A DNA stretch of 21,897 nt, taken from Lenisia limosa. Taxonomy: Eukaryota; Breviatea. The stretch covers positions 1 to 21,897 of the forward strand of contig LPNZ01009757.1 in the NCBI GenBank assembly GCA_001655205.1, written 5' to 3'. A model generated the notes under the pieces. That model searched no databases. It had not been told where the DNA came from and was given only the letters and a program-made list of their open reading frames with translations. Position 1 is the first letter of the stretch, and every line of letters starts with the position of its first letter. Shown piece by piece: positions 10,101-19,600 of the stretch. The translations under genes were made by a program, and so were the position numbers.

Positions 10101-10310
10101 CAAACTTTGTCGAGAATTATCGATTAGTGTAATTGTTTTAGTCACTCGATTGGTTTAATTTGAGTGCTTATTTTCCTAGTGAAACCGCAGTCAAGAAGGG
10201 ACGACGCTGCATCCATCCGCAAATTCAGTGACATGCTAGAGAGGGCAGGGCTTGATGACGACGATGAAGTTGAGGTCACGAGGAAGAAGAGAACAAAGAA
10301 GAAGAGAGGG
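1888..10310 (+). CDS. Ankyrin-repeat protein, about 25 exons, 3' end uncertain
   Basis: Ankyrin repeats are 33-residue helix-loop-helix units used as protein-binding scaffolds. Exons read from the sequence: 1888-1915 (ATG), 1954-2091, 2484-2586, 2833-2934, 3090-3189, 3398-3472, 3682-3700 and 3725-3738 (microexons, weak), 3851-3946, 3998-4105, 5033-5095, gap to 5473, 5747-5848, 6193-6273, 6651-6734, 6922-7000, 7310-7373, 7593-7719, 8226-8304, 8670-8761, 8926-9021, 9381-9440, 9635 into a gap then up to 10038, and 10191-10310. Phases match at every junction that can be checked. It starts MGDYSFLAEYESQLLWSYAF. The clearest repeat is DGNSPLHLAAKAGAVDLLS followed by ILLQHGARLDVLNKKEEV. The end is unclear: one frame stops at 10036-10038, but the exon at 10191-10310 is strongly coding and probably belongs here, with the terminus in or near the 10393-10462 gap. 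Length is roughly 700 residues. It converges on the membrane-protein gene. Confidence 0.75.
4136..4231. mobile_element. MITE-like element, copy 2
   Basis: It begins AAGGGCTTCAGTTCGGTTCA and ends AAAGTGAAGCCCTA. The core TCTCGATAAATCCTCGAAAA is shared with copy 4 and, inverted, with copies 3 and 6. It lies in the long ankyrin-gene intron. Confidence 0.65.
4953..4999. repeat. 24-bp tandem duplication
   Basis: TCATTTCTGATACTCCAAA is followed by AGCCT and then repeated with one base fewer. The two copies are adjacent, pyrimidine-rich, and lie about 35 bp before the acceptor of exon 5033-5095. Confidence 0.7.
5267..5293 (+). repeat. 27-bp arm of a distant inverted match (partner 11421-11447)
   Basis: All 27 bases, starting GATGGGATGCGG and ending AGAAGCGAC, recur on the minus strand at 11421-11447. 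The match runs directly into the N-gap at 5294, so the true repeat may be longer. It contains CTGCAG followed by AAGCGAC, which could act as a splice acceptor. Confidence 0.75.
5294..5435. other. Assembly gap (142 N)
   Basis: Unknown bases hide the start of an ankyrin exon that continues to 5473. The left edge is the 27-bp repeat arm. Confidence 0.99.
6805..6900. mobile_element. MITE-like element, copy 3 (inverted core)
   Basis: It begins TAGGGCTTCCCTTCGG and ends GTAGGGAATCTCTA. Its reverse complement aligns with copy 4 over most of its length, including GTCTCAAAAAAGACT and TCGATAAATCCTCGA. It sits just before exon 6922-7000. Confidence 0.65.
7172..7203 (+). repeat. Tandem duplication of CTCCCTCCGCAACACAAGTTG
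   Basis: Two adjacent 21-bp units, GCTCCCTCCGCAACACAAGT and a following TG, occur in the intron between exons 6922-7000 and 7310-7373. A partial third unit (GCTCCTTATGCTCCCT) precedes them. Confidence 0.65.
7705..7893 (+). repeat. 26-bp direct duplication of an exon/5' splice-site junction
   Basis: The 26 bases at 7705-7730 (start ACAGCTTGATCAATG, then GTGGGGGTACA) recur exactly at 7868-7893. The first copy spans the inferred end of exon 7593-7719 and its donor; the second is 163 bp downstream inside the intron. Confidence 0.8.
7824..7855 (+). repeat. ATATC pentamer microsatellite
   Basis: TATGATATCATATCATATC and its continuation form a short imperfect (ATATC)n run in the intron after exon 7593-7719. 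Confidence 0.6.
8506..8605. mobile_element. MITE-like element, copy 4
   Basis: It begins TAGTGCTTCCATATGGTCTC and ends CTGTAGGGAAGCCCTA. The inner palindromic AAAAAAGACT...GGTCTTTTTC pairs are kept. It is in the intron before exon 8670-8761. Confidence 0.6.
9189..9260. other. Assembly gap (72 N)
   Basis: Unknown bases in an ankyrin-gene intron, bordered on the left by a poly-G run. Confidence 0.99.
9281..9380 (+). repeat. Pyrimidine-rich TTATTTGCTTC minisatellite ending in a splice acceptor
   Basis: Imperfect 10-12-bp units (TTCTTATTTGC, TTCTGATTTGC, TTCTTATATGC and similar) repeat about eight times. The last unit is TTCTTATTTGCCAG, the inferred acceptor of exon 9381-9440. The array starts soon after the 9189-9260 gap. 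Confidence 0.65.
9683..9866. other. Assembly gap (184 N) inside an exon
   Basis: Unknown bases. The coding frames on both sides agree if the gap length is exact, which suggests a single exon from 9635 to about 10038. Confidence 0.99.
10075..10170. mobile_element. MITE-like element, copy 5 (right end degraded)
   Basis: The left end TAGGGCTTCACTTCAGTTCG is clear and is followed by TCGAGAATTATCGAT. A matching right end is not clear; GAGTGCTTA near 10162-10170 may be a remnant. It lies just before the exon at 10191-10310. Confidence 0.45.
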
Positions 10311-10392
10311 GTGAGGGGATCAGTTCACCTCGTATATTCTATTTTGGGCTTTTTTGTTTCATCAATTTTCCAATTTTACCCCCCCCCCCCCC

Positions 10393-10462
10393 NNNNNNNN
10401 NNNNNNNNNNNNNNNNNNNNNNNNNNNNNNNNNNNNNNNNNNNNNNNNNNNNNNNNNNNNNN
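10393..10462. other. Assembly gap (70 N)
   Basis: Unknown bases bordered on the left by a run of C. It may contain the 3' end of the ankyrin gene. Confidence 0.99.
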
Positions 10463-10553
10463 TTCCGAATGGGATTAGTTGTTATGGTCTATGGCGTATA
10501 TGGTTGATATAGTTTCTTAGGGTTGGGATTTTCAAATTTGTGAATATCACTTA

Positions 10554-10626
10554 TTATGGCTCGGTTCGTGTCAAATTTTCGAAGATTTATCGAGATTCAG
10601 TCATTTTTCGACCAAGTGAAGGATGA
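10554..10626. mobile_element. MITE-like element, copy 6 (degenerate)
   Basis: It has TATGGCTCGGTTCG at the left, TTTTCGAAGATTTATCGAGA in the middle (the inverted family core) and ACCAAGTGAAGGATGA at the right. It lies in the convergent intergenic region. Confidence 0.4.
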
Positions 10627-10651
10627 CCACCAACGTTACGAGTTAGTAAGT

Positions 10652-13600
10652 TCACGCTAATATGGGGTACAATCTAATGAGCCAGTTGCCAGTAGTGTCA
10701 TATTTGACCACATTGATGTCGTCGGCAAGACTGCAACCATAGTGACCGGAGAACATTGTACGAGAAAACTGAATCGTAGAGACGCTCCCGTAGGCCCAAT
10801 GCCCGCAAATAAAGATTTACTTTGAAATATGACAGCAACATAATAGTTTGAACACACATCAAGAGAAAGCCATTCACTCATGGCAATTTAAAAGAACCAC
10901 TCATCTTGCTGGGAATCAACTTCGAAGAAAAAGCTCCCTAAGCAGTCAATTTCCGGATTTTGTCGGGCTCAACCATAATTACGAAAGAGAAAATTGCCAT
11001 GTTAGGTTCCACTATGATTGAACTACATGACATAACTACGCTGACCTTTTTCGTGTTTTGAAAGACTGGAGCGACCGATTCATCGGATGAAGATTCTGGA
11101 TTATTAATGAATGAAAATTCAAGGGACAATGGGTATGTATAAGTGTGCAGGATAAAAGAGCAACGGATATGGACAGTTAAAGCAACGGATAATTGAGCAA
11201 GGCATCATGACAAGAATACCAGGACTGTGTATGCCATCATTACAAATACGCAGCCTACTTGGATGGCCACCGGGCCAGGTGAGGCTCCCAAATAAGTCAC
11301 AACCTGGGGGGTAAGATTTGGTATACTATACTATAGAACGAAAAAAAATGGCCCAAAATCAACCCTGTTGACTGATAACACACGAGGGTTGAGAACAATA
11401 AAACAAACAAAGCCAGGCCAGTCGCTTCTGCAGCACCGCATCCCATCGGGGGAGGGGGTTATAATTGGAATATATCCTATATATATATCATAAACAAAAC
11501 AAAACCTAGGATCAATAGAGGAAGAAGGTTTGAAGTAAGATGGAGGGGTGGTATAGAGGAGGTTTCGTTACTCTTTTAGCCCCCATTTTTGAAGAAGGAA
11601 ACAATGCCTTGGCCGTTCGGAGTCGGTGGCTGGGTGGTGGACTCGTAGTTTCCCGGGGTAGAATTACACCGGCCCACTTCAAGTGAACCCCCACAGCTCA
11701 TTTGCACATAAAGCTCCCTCACCTCAAGACAGTACTCTCCAAACTCCTGCTTGCTGCCTGATTCGGGAATTTCAGGTAAGGAAAGCTCGATCTCGTGATC
11801 CAGACAGACTGTACTCATCCCCAAGGCTGGGGGGAGTCAATATAGGGGGTGGAGGGGGTGAATTATGAAAAGCCCAAATCAACTCTGTTGCCTCCCACAT
11901 TGTGGTGGAGAAGACTTTCGAATTGCCATGAAAAGTTCTAAAAAGTCAAGGGAGCAATGTTTAGCGGCAATAATCTTCCTTTTGTTCCTTATGAAGGTGC
12001 TACAATTTTAAATAGTTTTGTCTCTTTTATAGTTAATTAGATCAAGTGTTGTCCACATTTTTAGGCAACTAACATGAACAAGCACATTAAAGATATCATG
12101 GTTGTCTATCCGCAAACTGTTGTGAGTTGAGTGGGAGGGAGATAAGAAGCTAGCCACCTAAAAGGTCAAAAGGGGAAAACAACGCATAAAAAGAAGTCTT
12201 GACCGATTTGCTATGATTTCCCAAGGAAAATAGGCCAAGGCTTATCTCAGTCACTGTAGATCTAATACAATGTATCGCTGCTGCATGTTTGAAGAATGAA
12301 TCGTTTTATGAAAGTTATGTGTATAAAGTTATGTATTGAAAATAGCTACCCCTTGTATTCTGAAATGTTTGCCCAATGATACTGGTAATAGAAATGAGAG
12401 ATATAAAAAGGAAAAGATAGCGGCCGAACGCCCACGCCTCCACGCTTATAAAAGATATTGGATCATAGTATCATATTAACACATCCAATCATTTTCCTTA
12501 CAAATCCAATCCGTCTTGTGGGATTTAGGAGGTGACAGAGAGGGATTTAAACAAAGGCTTCAAAATATCATATTATCGCAAATATTGATAACGACAAGTG
12601 TATGACATCAATATAGCGACAAGTGTATGAAATCAAACCAACATTAATAACGTATGACATCAAACCAATATTGAGAGCGACAAGTGTATCAAACCTTAAA
12701 GATGTTCATGAGACTTGTTGTTTGTGGAGTGAGCATTGTCACTGCTCCTATGGGACTAAACTCCTTGCAGATTAATGCTAGAGTGTCAAAAGCATTTGAG
12801 TAAAAACATAAAAAATAATGTTTGACTGCCCTAAATCCGGAAAAGTAGAAACAAATGGGAAATAAAGAGAAGGAAACTGGAGTAACATGGATCTCTGAAA
12901 ATAACAATAACTGTTTAAGCATCATATCATTTCCTCAAATGGTGTAATGAGCTTATCTTCTGGGTAATTAATCAATATCAATAATACGATGAAATCCGGT
13001 CATCGTTGTAACTTGAAAGGCGGTCATATCACAACAAAATAGCGCTTTAACGTACACCGCAGATACCTAAAGACGCGCAGCCGTGGATGCAATCGGGGCT
13101 AATGGCCATGAATAATGGTGACGGCTGTGTACTCAAAAATGTCACGATAGCGCCTGGGAAGTTAGAAGGTCAATCTGAGTTTGGCACAGTATTTTAGTCC
13201 TCTATAAATGTCATTATTTAATAACCTGCGGATCACATGGGTTTCGTATTCCATTGTAGACAGAATTTAACATGTCTTTTAATATACGAATCACATTCAA
13301 GTATGAGAAATAAAAAGGGTGACCACAATCAACTAATTTCAGCAAGCTGCACCACACTCCTCCATACCTGTGGCAACGCCAGACTTGGCAGAAATGCGAG
13401 GGTAATTCGTTGAACCGTTGATATGCTTCATCAGAATTTGTGCCCATACACCAAGAACTTAATGGTGAAAACATCAAATATAACATCATTGTGGACTTTG
13501 TGTTACGCGATACGCAGTTTGGTTGACGGCATTTCATTCAAGGATTAATTTTCCATGTATAAAGATACTAATTGACACAATTTGTGAAATGGTGTTTTGA

Positions 13601-16600
13601 ACAATATGTCCATTTCATCAATATTATTTCTCAAATAATTACAATAGCCTTGGTATTATGAGGGAGTTACCTGTAATAGCATGCTTGTGATTGGTGCAGT
13701 TCTGTGGGAGTCCAATGACTGTGTAGTCACCTAATCAATAAACATCAAAATAAAAGAAATCAGCAACTCAAAATTGTCGTTCAATTCAACTTGCCAATTC
13801 ACGTATACAAATCTATATATAATTATTACTATCAATTACAAAAAAGCCTCATCCCACTCGAAGTTTCAAGACAGGTTAGAGACAGACAAAAGGCCATAGT
13901 GTCCAGACTGCTGAAAAGCTCCGAAATGAAGTTGCTAAAACATGAATCTCAGATTAAGGAGAAAATACATTTTTGGAAATAGTATCAAACAAAACACCTG
14001 AAAACACGAAAAAAAATACACTATATCAGTTCCTTTTTGATATTTTGAATATCTTTCGCGGGCTCCCCTTAAATAATGCTTACGAAAAAGGTTGGGGTTC
14101 AAGGAAAGCCTCAACTTCCGAGAACAACTGCGGCTGAAAGACAAAGGCGCTTGCCTAATGCGTGAGCTAAGGAAACATTGGTTTAAGGATAAGGACATGT
14201 TTGCCTGGAAAAGCGAGTTATAATTGTCAGTGTTGTACAATACTTGAAGGAAGAACCAACACATATCAATGATCCCCGATATTGAAGGACTGAAATGAGT
14301 CCAAAGCAAAAAGCCCAGTGTTGTGTCAGACATGAGGGTGGCCAAAATAAGCCCAAGGTCCTACATGAGAGTGGCTGAGGGCTTCGATGCTGTCCATTGC
14401 TTTAGTCAATACCTTGAGACAATGGGGAGGGAGGCGCGGTACAAGCTGGGGGGTGGGGTAAATGATGAAACNNNNNNNNNNNNNNNNNNNNNNNNNNNNN
14501 NNNNNNNNNNNNNNNNNNNNNNNNNNNNNNNNNNNNNNNNNNNNNNNNNNNNNNNNNNNNNNNNNNNNNNNNNNNNNNNNNNNNNNNNNNNNNNNNNNNN
14601 NNNNNNNNNNNNNNNNNNNNNNNNNNNNNNNNGTATATGAGAACACATTTGAAAACACACGAGGGTGGATGCGGGGCTGTAAGGAATAAATGGTAAGAAC
14701 TATCAGCAGAAAAGATAGAACATGTCTTTTCCTTATGACACAAAAATAATAATTTAAATTAATCGGATATTCTTGAAAATACAAAGGAACACCTGAGAAG
14801 CTTAAGAGGAAAATAGTATTATGAGTATAAGATAATTGATATCCATTCNNNNNNNNNNNNNNNNNNNNNNNNNNNNNNNNNNNNNNNNNNNNNNNNNNNN
14901 NNNNNNNNNNNNNNNNNNNNNNNNNNNNNNNNNNNNNNNNNNNNNNNNNNNNNNNNNNNNNNNNCCGCCGTTTGACCCCGTCAATCAGAATGTTGGAGAA
15001 CATGAACATGTAGAGGGCAAGTATAACCGCATTGAACACTGCGTATGATGAGTGGTGTGGAAATTGTAACCCGGTCCAATTGTAACTCAAATTGTCTCAA
15101 CTTCCTCCTGAGGAGGTTGATAAAAATAGTTGAAAATAATTTGTTTCAAAAAATATATCAATCGCACACTTACAATTTTAATTTTTAAACAAAAAAAAAC
15201 AATCACGTCCTTAGCCTTTCGGGAGGGGAGGTTAGATCAAATTGAAATGACAACATAAAATTAACGCGCTAACAAAGTGAGACGGTGTTGTAGTTGCTGT
15301 TAACCAGAGCAACACCCATAAAGACGTAGAGGAAGACTCCAATAGCATGCTAAAGTAGGTCAAATGATTTTGTTTAGAATAGTATTTTAAAAGTTCCCAG
15401 ATTGGCTGATCAAACCGGATAAACTAGGGGGTGAATAGGAGTGTTATTGGAGTGAAACCATTTTAAAGAGGGAGTCTGCTTAATGTGGTTTTTGAGGAAA
15501 TTCTGTGAAAAACTCGTAACACATTGATAGAGAAAGCAGGTTTCGAAGCCACATCTGTATCAATGATATGATAGTGATATCCACATATCATACTTTTGTT
15601 TCTGGTAAATCATTTGAAGTTTGACTTTTTTACTTTATTATTGCCATTTACCTCGATAGATTATGAAGTCTTCCCACGGCTCTGATACTTAACTTGCTTT
15701 GGAGGTCCTCCTTAAAAAGGGAGAATCCACAGATGGTATACCAGCGGCTCATCCAGTCGTTCGATCCTCAATTCGAGCCACTTGATGTCACCTTCTTCGG
15801 GCTCGCCACGGAGGTTTTTCCCAAAAACGTCCATATGATAAACGGCGGGAAGTATAGTTATTACAAGAAAGAGGCGTATGAGGCTCTTCTGTTGATTCAG
15901 CTGCTGAAGTGGAACCAGAGGTGGTGTGGCAGAACTTGTCAAGGAGTGGGTTCATGATGGGTTCCTTCTCTATAACGAAGAAAATTTTGTATTGCTTCAC
16001 ACAGTCGTTCATTGGAAGAAATTCTCTTGGATTTCCCGATCCAACCCCATGTCACTCGAGGAGGTACTGAAACAAATGGTTTTCGGTCTATCTCAGATGA
16101 GGTTGTGTCTGTGATGTTTTTTATTTTATTTTAGTTGGTTTTATATGATGTTTGGACTCACACGTTACACTTCTCCTTCTTTCAACACCTTAAGCAGACA
16201 ACGTCTTTTTCAATTCACGGCTCAAAGGATGTTGATCCGTCAATTGTGGAACTATTCAGATTCCATTGCATGTTTAAAGATTTAATTATGGCGGTTCAGG
16301 GTTGTGACGATGAGGCTCACTATGTTTGCTGGCAGCCCTCAAAATTGTTTTGTGTTTTTTTAAGATCATTGTGTTGCTCTTTTTGAAGTGTATTATGTTG
16401 TGTATATCTTGTTTAATGTAACAGCTTTTCAAAATGAAATATCTACTAAAGGTCAGAGAAAAGGAGTGTTTAAAGCAGACTCTCGCTTTTAGTCTGAACA
16501 TTGTCAAAAAAAATAATAAAAAAAAAAAATAAAAAAAATAATAATAATAACACTCACCAAGGAAGCTGGTGCATACACCAGAACGGTAAAGGGCACAGAG

Positions 16601-19600
16601 ACGATTGTGAAGAGGAACATGGAGTAGTTCGCAGATATGTGCTCATTTTCAGGCACCCACGACGCTTCCTAAAATGGTTCAGTAATTGGCCTGCCAGTAT
16701 TATAAAACCCTAACTCTGACTGAAACTGATCTGAAATAGGGCAACAACATAAGGAACTACAAAACGATGGTTAATTACAACATTGCCCAGATATTTTACC
16801 ATATTTGCAGGTAATGAGCATACCGAGACGAAATGAGCGGTGTGCATCAACATCATGCTGGTTACTATGCGGTGAGTGGAAATGATAAAAAAAACACACA
16901 TGTACCAGTATATTGCACTCATTCGTTAAAAACAACATAAAAAAAACCAGCACGAAACGTACTGCAATTTGTTATTTAGGTATTAAGGAAGCACTAATGC
17001 TAATATTTGCTATTGTACCAACTTTCTGGGCTCTTGGGAAGCCATCTATACCCCCGTACGGATACAAACGAAGAAGGCGGAGTCCCAAAAAACAAGGTAA
17101 CGCGGACTGTAGTGGCTGAGGAGATAGAGGCAGAGGAACAGTAGAATTCCAACTGACCACACCATTATCAACGGCAGTTGGTCTGTTCCTACATGGGATG
17201 AAATCAGCGTTTTACGCAATTAAGCCAAACCTGATTTAAGAACAAAGATGATGGCCACCAGGTAGATGATGAAAAACACGATCCAAAACCAGAGCGTATA
17301 CATCTTGAGGGTAAATAAAGGAAGAGTAAATAATCGTCTTGTCAAAGATGTTTGAAAATGCCTGTCTATTTTCGCCAAAACTTCTTCAAGCACAGTGTTG
17401 ATAAAAAAAAAATCATGGCGAGATTTCTTCGACAATTTCAGAGAGCACACGCAACTTACCCGAAATAAGGACACCAGAGAGAAGTAGTACCGTCTGAATG
17501 AAGCATATTTCAAGGGAATAGAATAATCTGCAAAGTCAACAGATCAGCTGTAATTGAATGATGAAGATTATGATGAAGATTATGATGAAGATTATGATGA
17601 AGATTATGATGAAGATTACGATGAAGAGTTGGAGGAAAAACATAATAGAAGAAGTGGAGAGATTAAGGACCACTGGATGTGTTTGCTAAATACTCTACAT
17701 TTTGTTATACAAAACCCCCCATTCGCCCATTACCATTAGGAACCACCGGAGGCAAGGCGAAGTTGGACTAAATAATAAGACAAGACAATTTGAAAATGTA
17801 GCCGTAATACTGGAATACAACAACTAATCTACCACAGAAGCAGCAGTTGTAATATGATAGGTAATCTTCCAATGTCCAATTACCAAAGCCTCCGTCAAAC
17901 CCAGCAAACCGCTACGCCATGAAGCGACGCCTTAGAGTGGTTGGCCAATTGTGACGAACAAACGGGCCCGGAAACTCCTTCACAGTCCAAAATCTCGTTC
18001 TTGAACTCAAGCATCATCTCCGCATTTCGCGGCGACAGAGTAATGGATCTCGCGCTGAGCATAGCGCTGTTGTTGCTTTCGGAGCTTTCGCCCCTCCCCG
18101 GTCGGGATAAAGGGAGGGTAGGTATTTTGGGCCTAGGGAGGGAGGTATTATTGGCAGTAGAAGTTGGGTAAAATTAAGATTTTACAGATATCGTGCGGGC
18201 AAGATTCCTACCACAAAGACAAAAGAGTTTCGCATAATTATTATAACATTCCATAGTGAGCTGTTCACAACTTCCCTCCTACGAAGCAGGGGAGAACGAT
18301 TGGGGTGGTGAGTTCATTTGCGCCTAAACGTAGGTTAGAATGTAGGTTGCTGAGGTCATCACCTTCAGCCTTAAGAATACTATTCTGAATAACCTTCAAA
18401 AAAGAGCTTATTTGTGTCTTCTCGATAACGAGAAATCAAAGATAATGGTAATACACTCAAGCTAAAACGATTCCGAGTTTGTCTTGGATGTCGAATCGGA
18501 TTTCAGAGGAGCTGTCAATGTTTTAAAGGGGTTTTATCGAAAAGCAGTCTTGAGAAACCATCTTAGCCGTAAAAGACAACAGTATCATTTCAAAAGAACA
18601 GTAGAAAACAAGACAACGAAGGCATTCGAACAAACAACCCACTATTGGTAATTTTGGAACACGGGGGCAAAGCGATGCTGTCTTATCTCCGGATATTGGG
18701 GCTGAAAAGGGCTGCGAAATAGGCGGAATGACTTTCGGCAAAACGAAGCACTTTTCTTTTTGCCTGCCGGTTTGTATGGACCCTAGGGAATGAGTGCGGC
18801 TGAGGAATTATCCATGAAAGTTAAATAGTATTTGTTTTTGGAATTTTATGAAATTTCACTTTTTTTCTTCCATTTTCAGCTGAAATCATCTTGATTTCAA
18901 TTTTCAAAAATACGAAATTAGTTGAAAATTGAAATTTGAAAACCCTGTGCGCACACTGTCTATTTTCTTACATAGTACAAATATCTGCATATCGTACAAT
19001 TAATATTATTATACATTTATCGTATATGATACCATATGATACTATTGAGTGAAACAAGTCTGGGATCATGGTGGTAAAATAACACTTAACAAGGTTAGAC
19101 AGAATATTTCATTAATGTGGATAGTAACGACTATATCAAGGAACAAAGACACCGTAACAACCCTCACCATTTTGATGAAGGCTTTTTGTTGGTAAATCTA
19201 GGTACTGTACGAACGTTTTTGAACCAATAAACTCTGAGCCAGGCACTGTGGGTGTTAATAAGAAACGGAAGCGATAAAATTAGAACTATAAAATGCCTTT
19301 GACAATGGTAGGTACACGAACCTTTCTGTATCATTGCCTCCACTGCTTCGATTCCCTCCCCAAAACACTAGACTGTCAGAATGCGATTCAGAAAAACGTA
19401 GGATAACTGTGTTTTCTCGTATCNNNNNNNNNNNNNNNNNNNNNNNNNNNNNNNNNNNNNNNNNNNNNNNNNNNNNNNNNNNNNNNNNNNNNNNNNNNNN
19501 NNNNNNNNNNNNNNNNNNNNNNNNNNNNNNNNNNNNNNNNNNNNNNNNNNNNNNNNNNNNNNNNNNNNNNNNNNNNNNNNNNNNNNNNNNNNNNNNNNNN

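Larger units (their letters stand above)
8226..10310 (+). other. C-terminal exon group of the ankyrin gene: Cys motif, Pro/Ser region, acidic-basic tail
   Basis: The exon at 8226-8304 encodes KPNLPPCVCGGSGCDNSRKR, a small CxC-x3-C motif that could bind metal; it is not a finger I can name. Exons 8670-8761 and 8926-9021 follow (DQDLLMLRSHTNNELSTVEF, ITSALKDLFDSDVYKC). Exon 9381-9440 is short. The exon from 9635 runs into a 184-bp gap and re-emerges in the same frame if the gap size is exact (LLPTTPFHGVADSPVQSPGL), Pro/Ser-rich, with a stop at 10036-10038. The exon at 10191-10310 encodes FSDMLERAGLDDDDEVEV then TRKKRTKKKRG, an acidic patch followed by a nuclear-localisation-like basic patch. 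Which internal donor joins the last two exons is unresolved. Confidence 0.55.
10311..10651. other. Convergent intergenic region
   Basis: This lies between the last supported ankyrin exon and the stop codon of the minus-strand membrane gene. It holds a poly-C run, a 70-N gap and the degenerate MITE copy 6. The last ankyrin exon and both 3' untranslated regions must be here. I see no poly(A) signal I would trust. Confidence 0.5.
10652..12777 (-). other. C-terminal soluble part of the membrane protein
   Basis: After ALICKEFSPIGAVTMLTPQT the chain reads ISLGLFSLGNHSKS, VASFLSPSHSTHN, KLFMAIRKSSPPQ, DHEIELSLPEIPESGSKQEF, GEYCLENLHPMNRSLQSF, SIIVEPNMAIFSF and MFSGHYGCSLADDINVVKYD, ending at a TGA. 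A 23-nt intron (11023-11045) is needed to keep frame between two of these exons. The acceptor of exon 12204-12245 is uncertain; an alternative starts at 12253. Confidence 0.5.
13067..17493 (-). other. Transmembrane core of the membrane protein
   Basis: Successive exons encode hydrophobic helices: WFWIVFFIIYLVAIIFVLKS, LPLIMVWSVGILLFLCLYLL, MFLFTIVSVPFTVLVYAP, IGVFLYVFMGVALVNSNYN, LFNAVILALYMFMFSNILID, IIDMCWFFLQASAFVF and FDVFTIKFLSGVATGAIVTF. Junction phases agree from 17493 to 15274 without exception. Two gaps (14849-14964 and 14472-14632) hide loops or a helix. The count and spacing would suit a seven- or more-pass receptor or transporter, but no diagnostic motif was seen. Confidence 0.6.

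Noticed and set aside
10657-10881. Minus-strand 74-codon ORF MSEWLSLDVCSNYY
   Set aside because: A different frame of the same stretch (10652-10768) follows a good acceptor, matches phase and ends naturally at a stop.
13791-13982. Plus-strand ORF with a helical Lys/Arg-rich sequence (SRQVRDRQKAIVSRLLKSSE)
   Set aside because: It is antisense to membrane-gene exon 13858-13910, has no flanking splice partners on the plus strand, and the minus exon matches phase on both sides.
17554-17739. Plus-strand DEDY-repeat ORF
   Set aside because: It is a translation of the 12-bp microsatellite within an intron.
17941-18171. Plus-strand ORF with a hydrophobic stretch (LALSIALLLLSELSPL)
   Set aside because: It is antisense to exon 17916-18084, which joins its neighbours in phase and reads as a sequon-containing loop.
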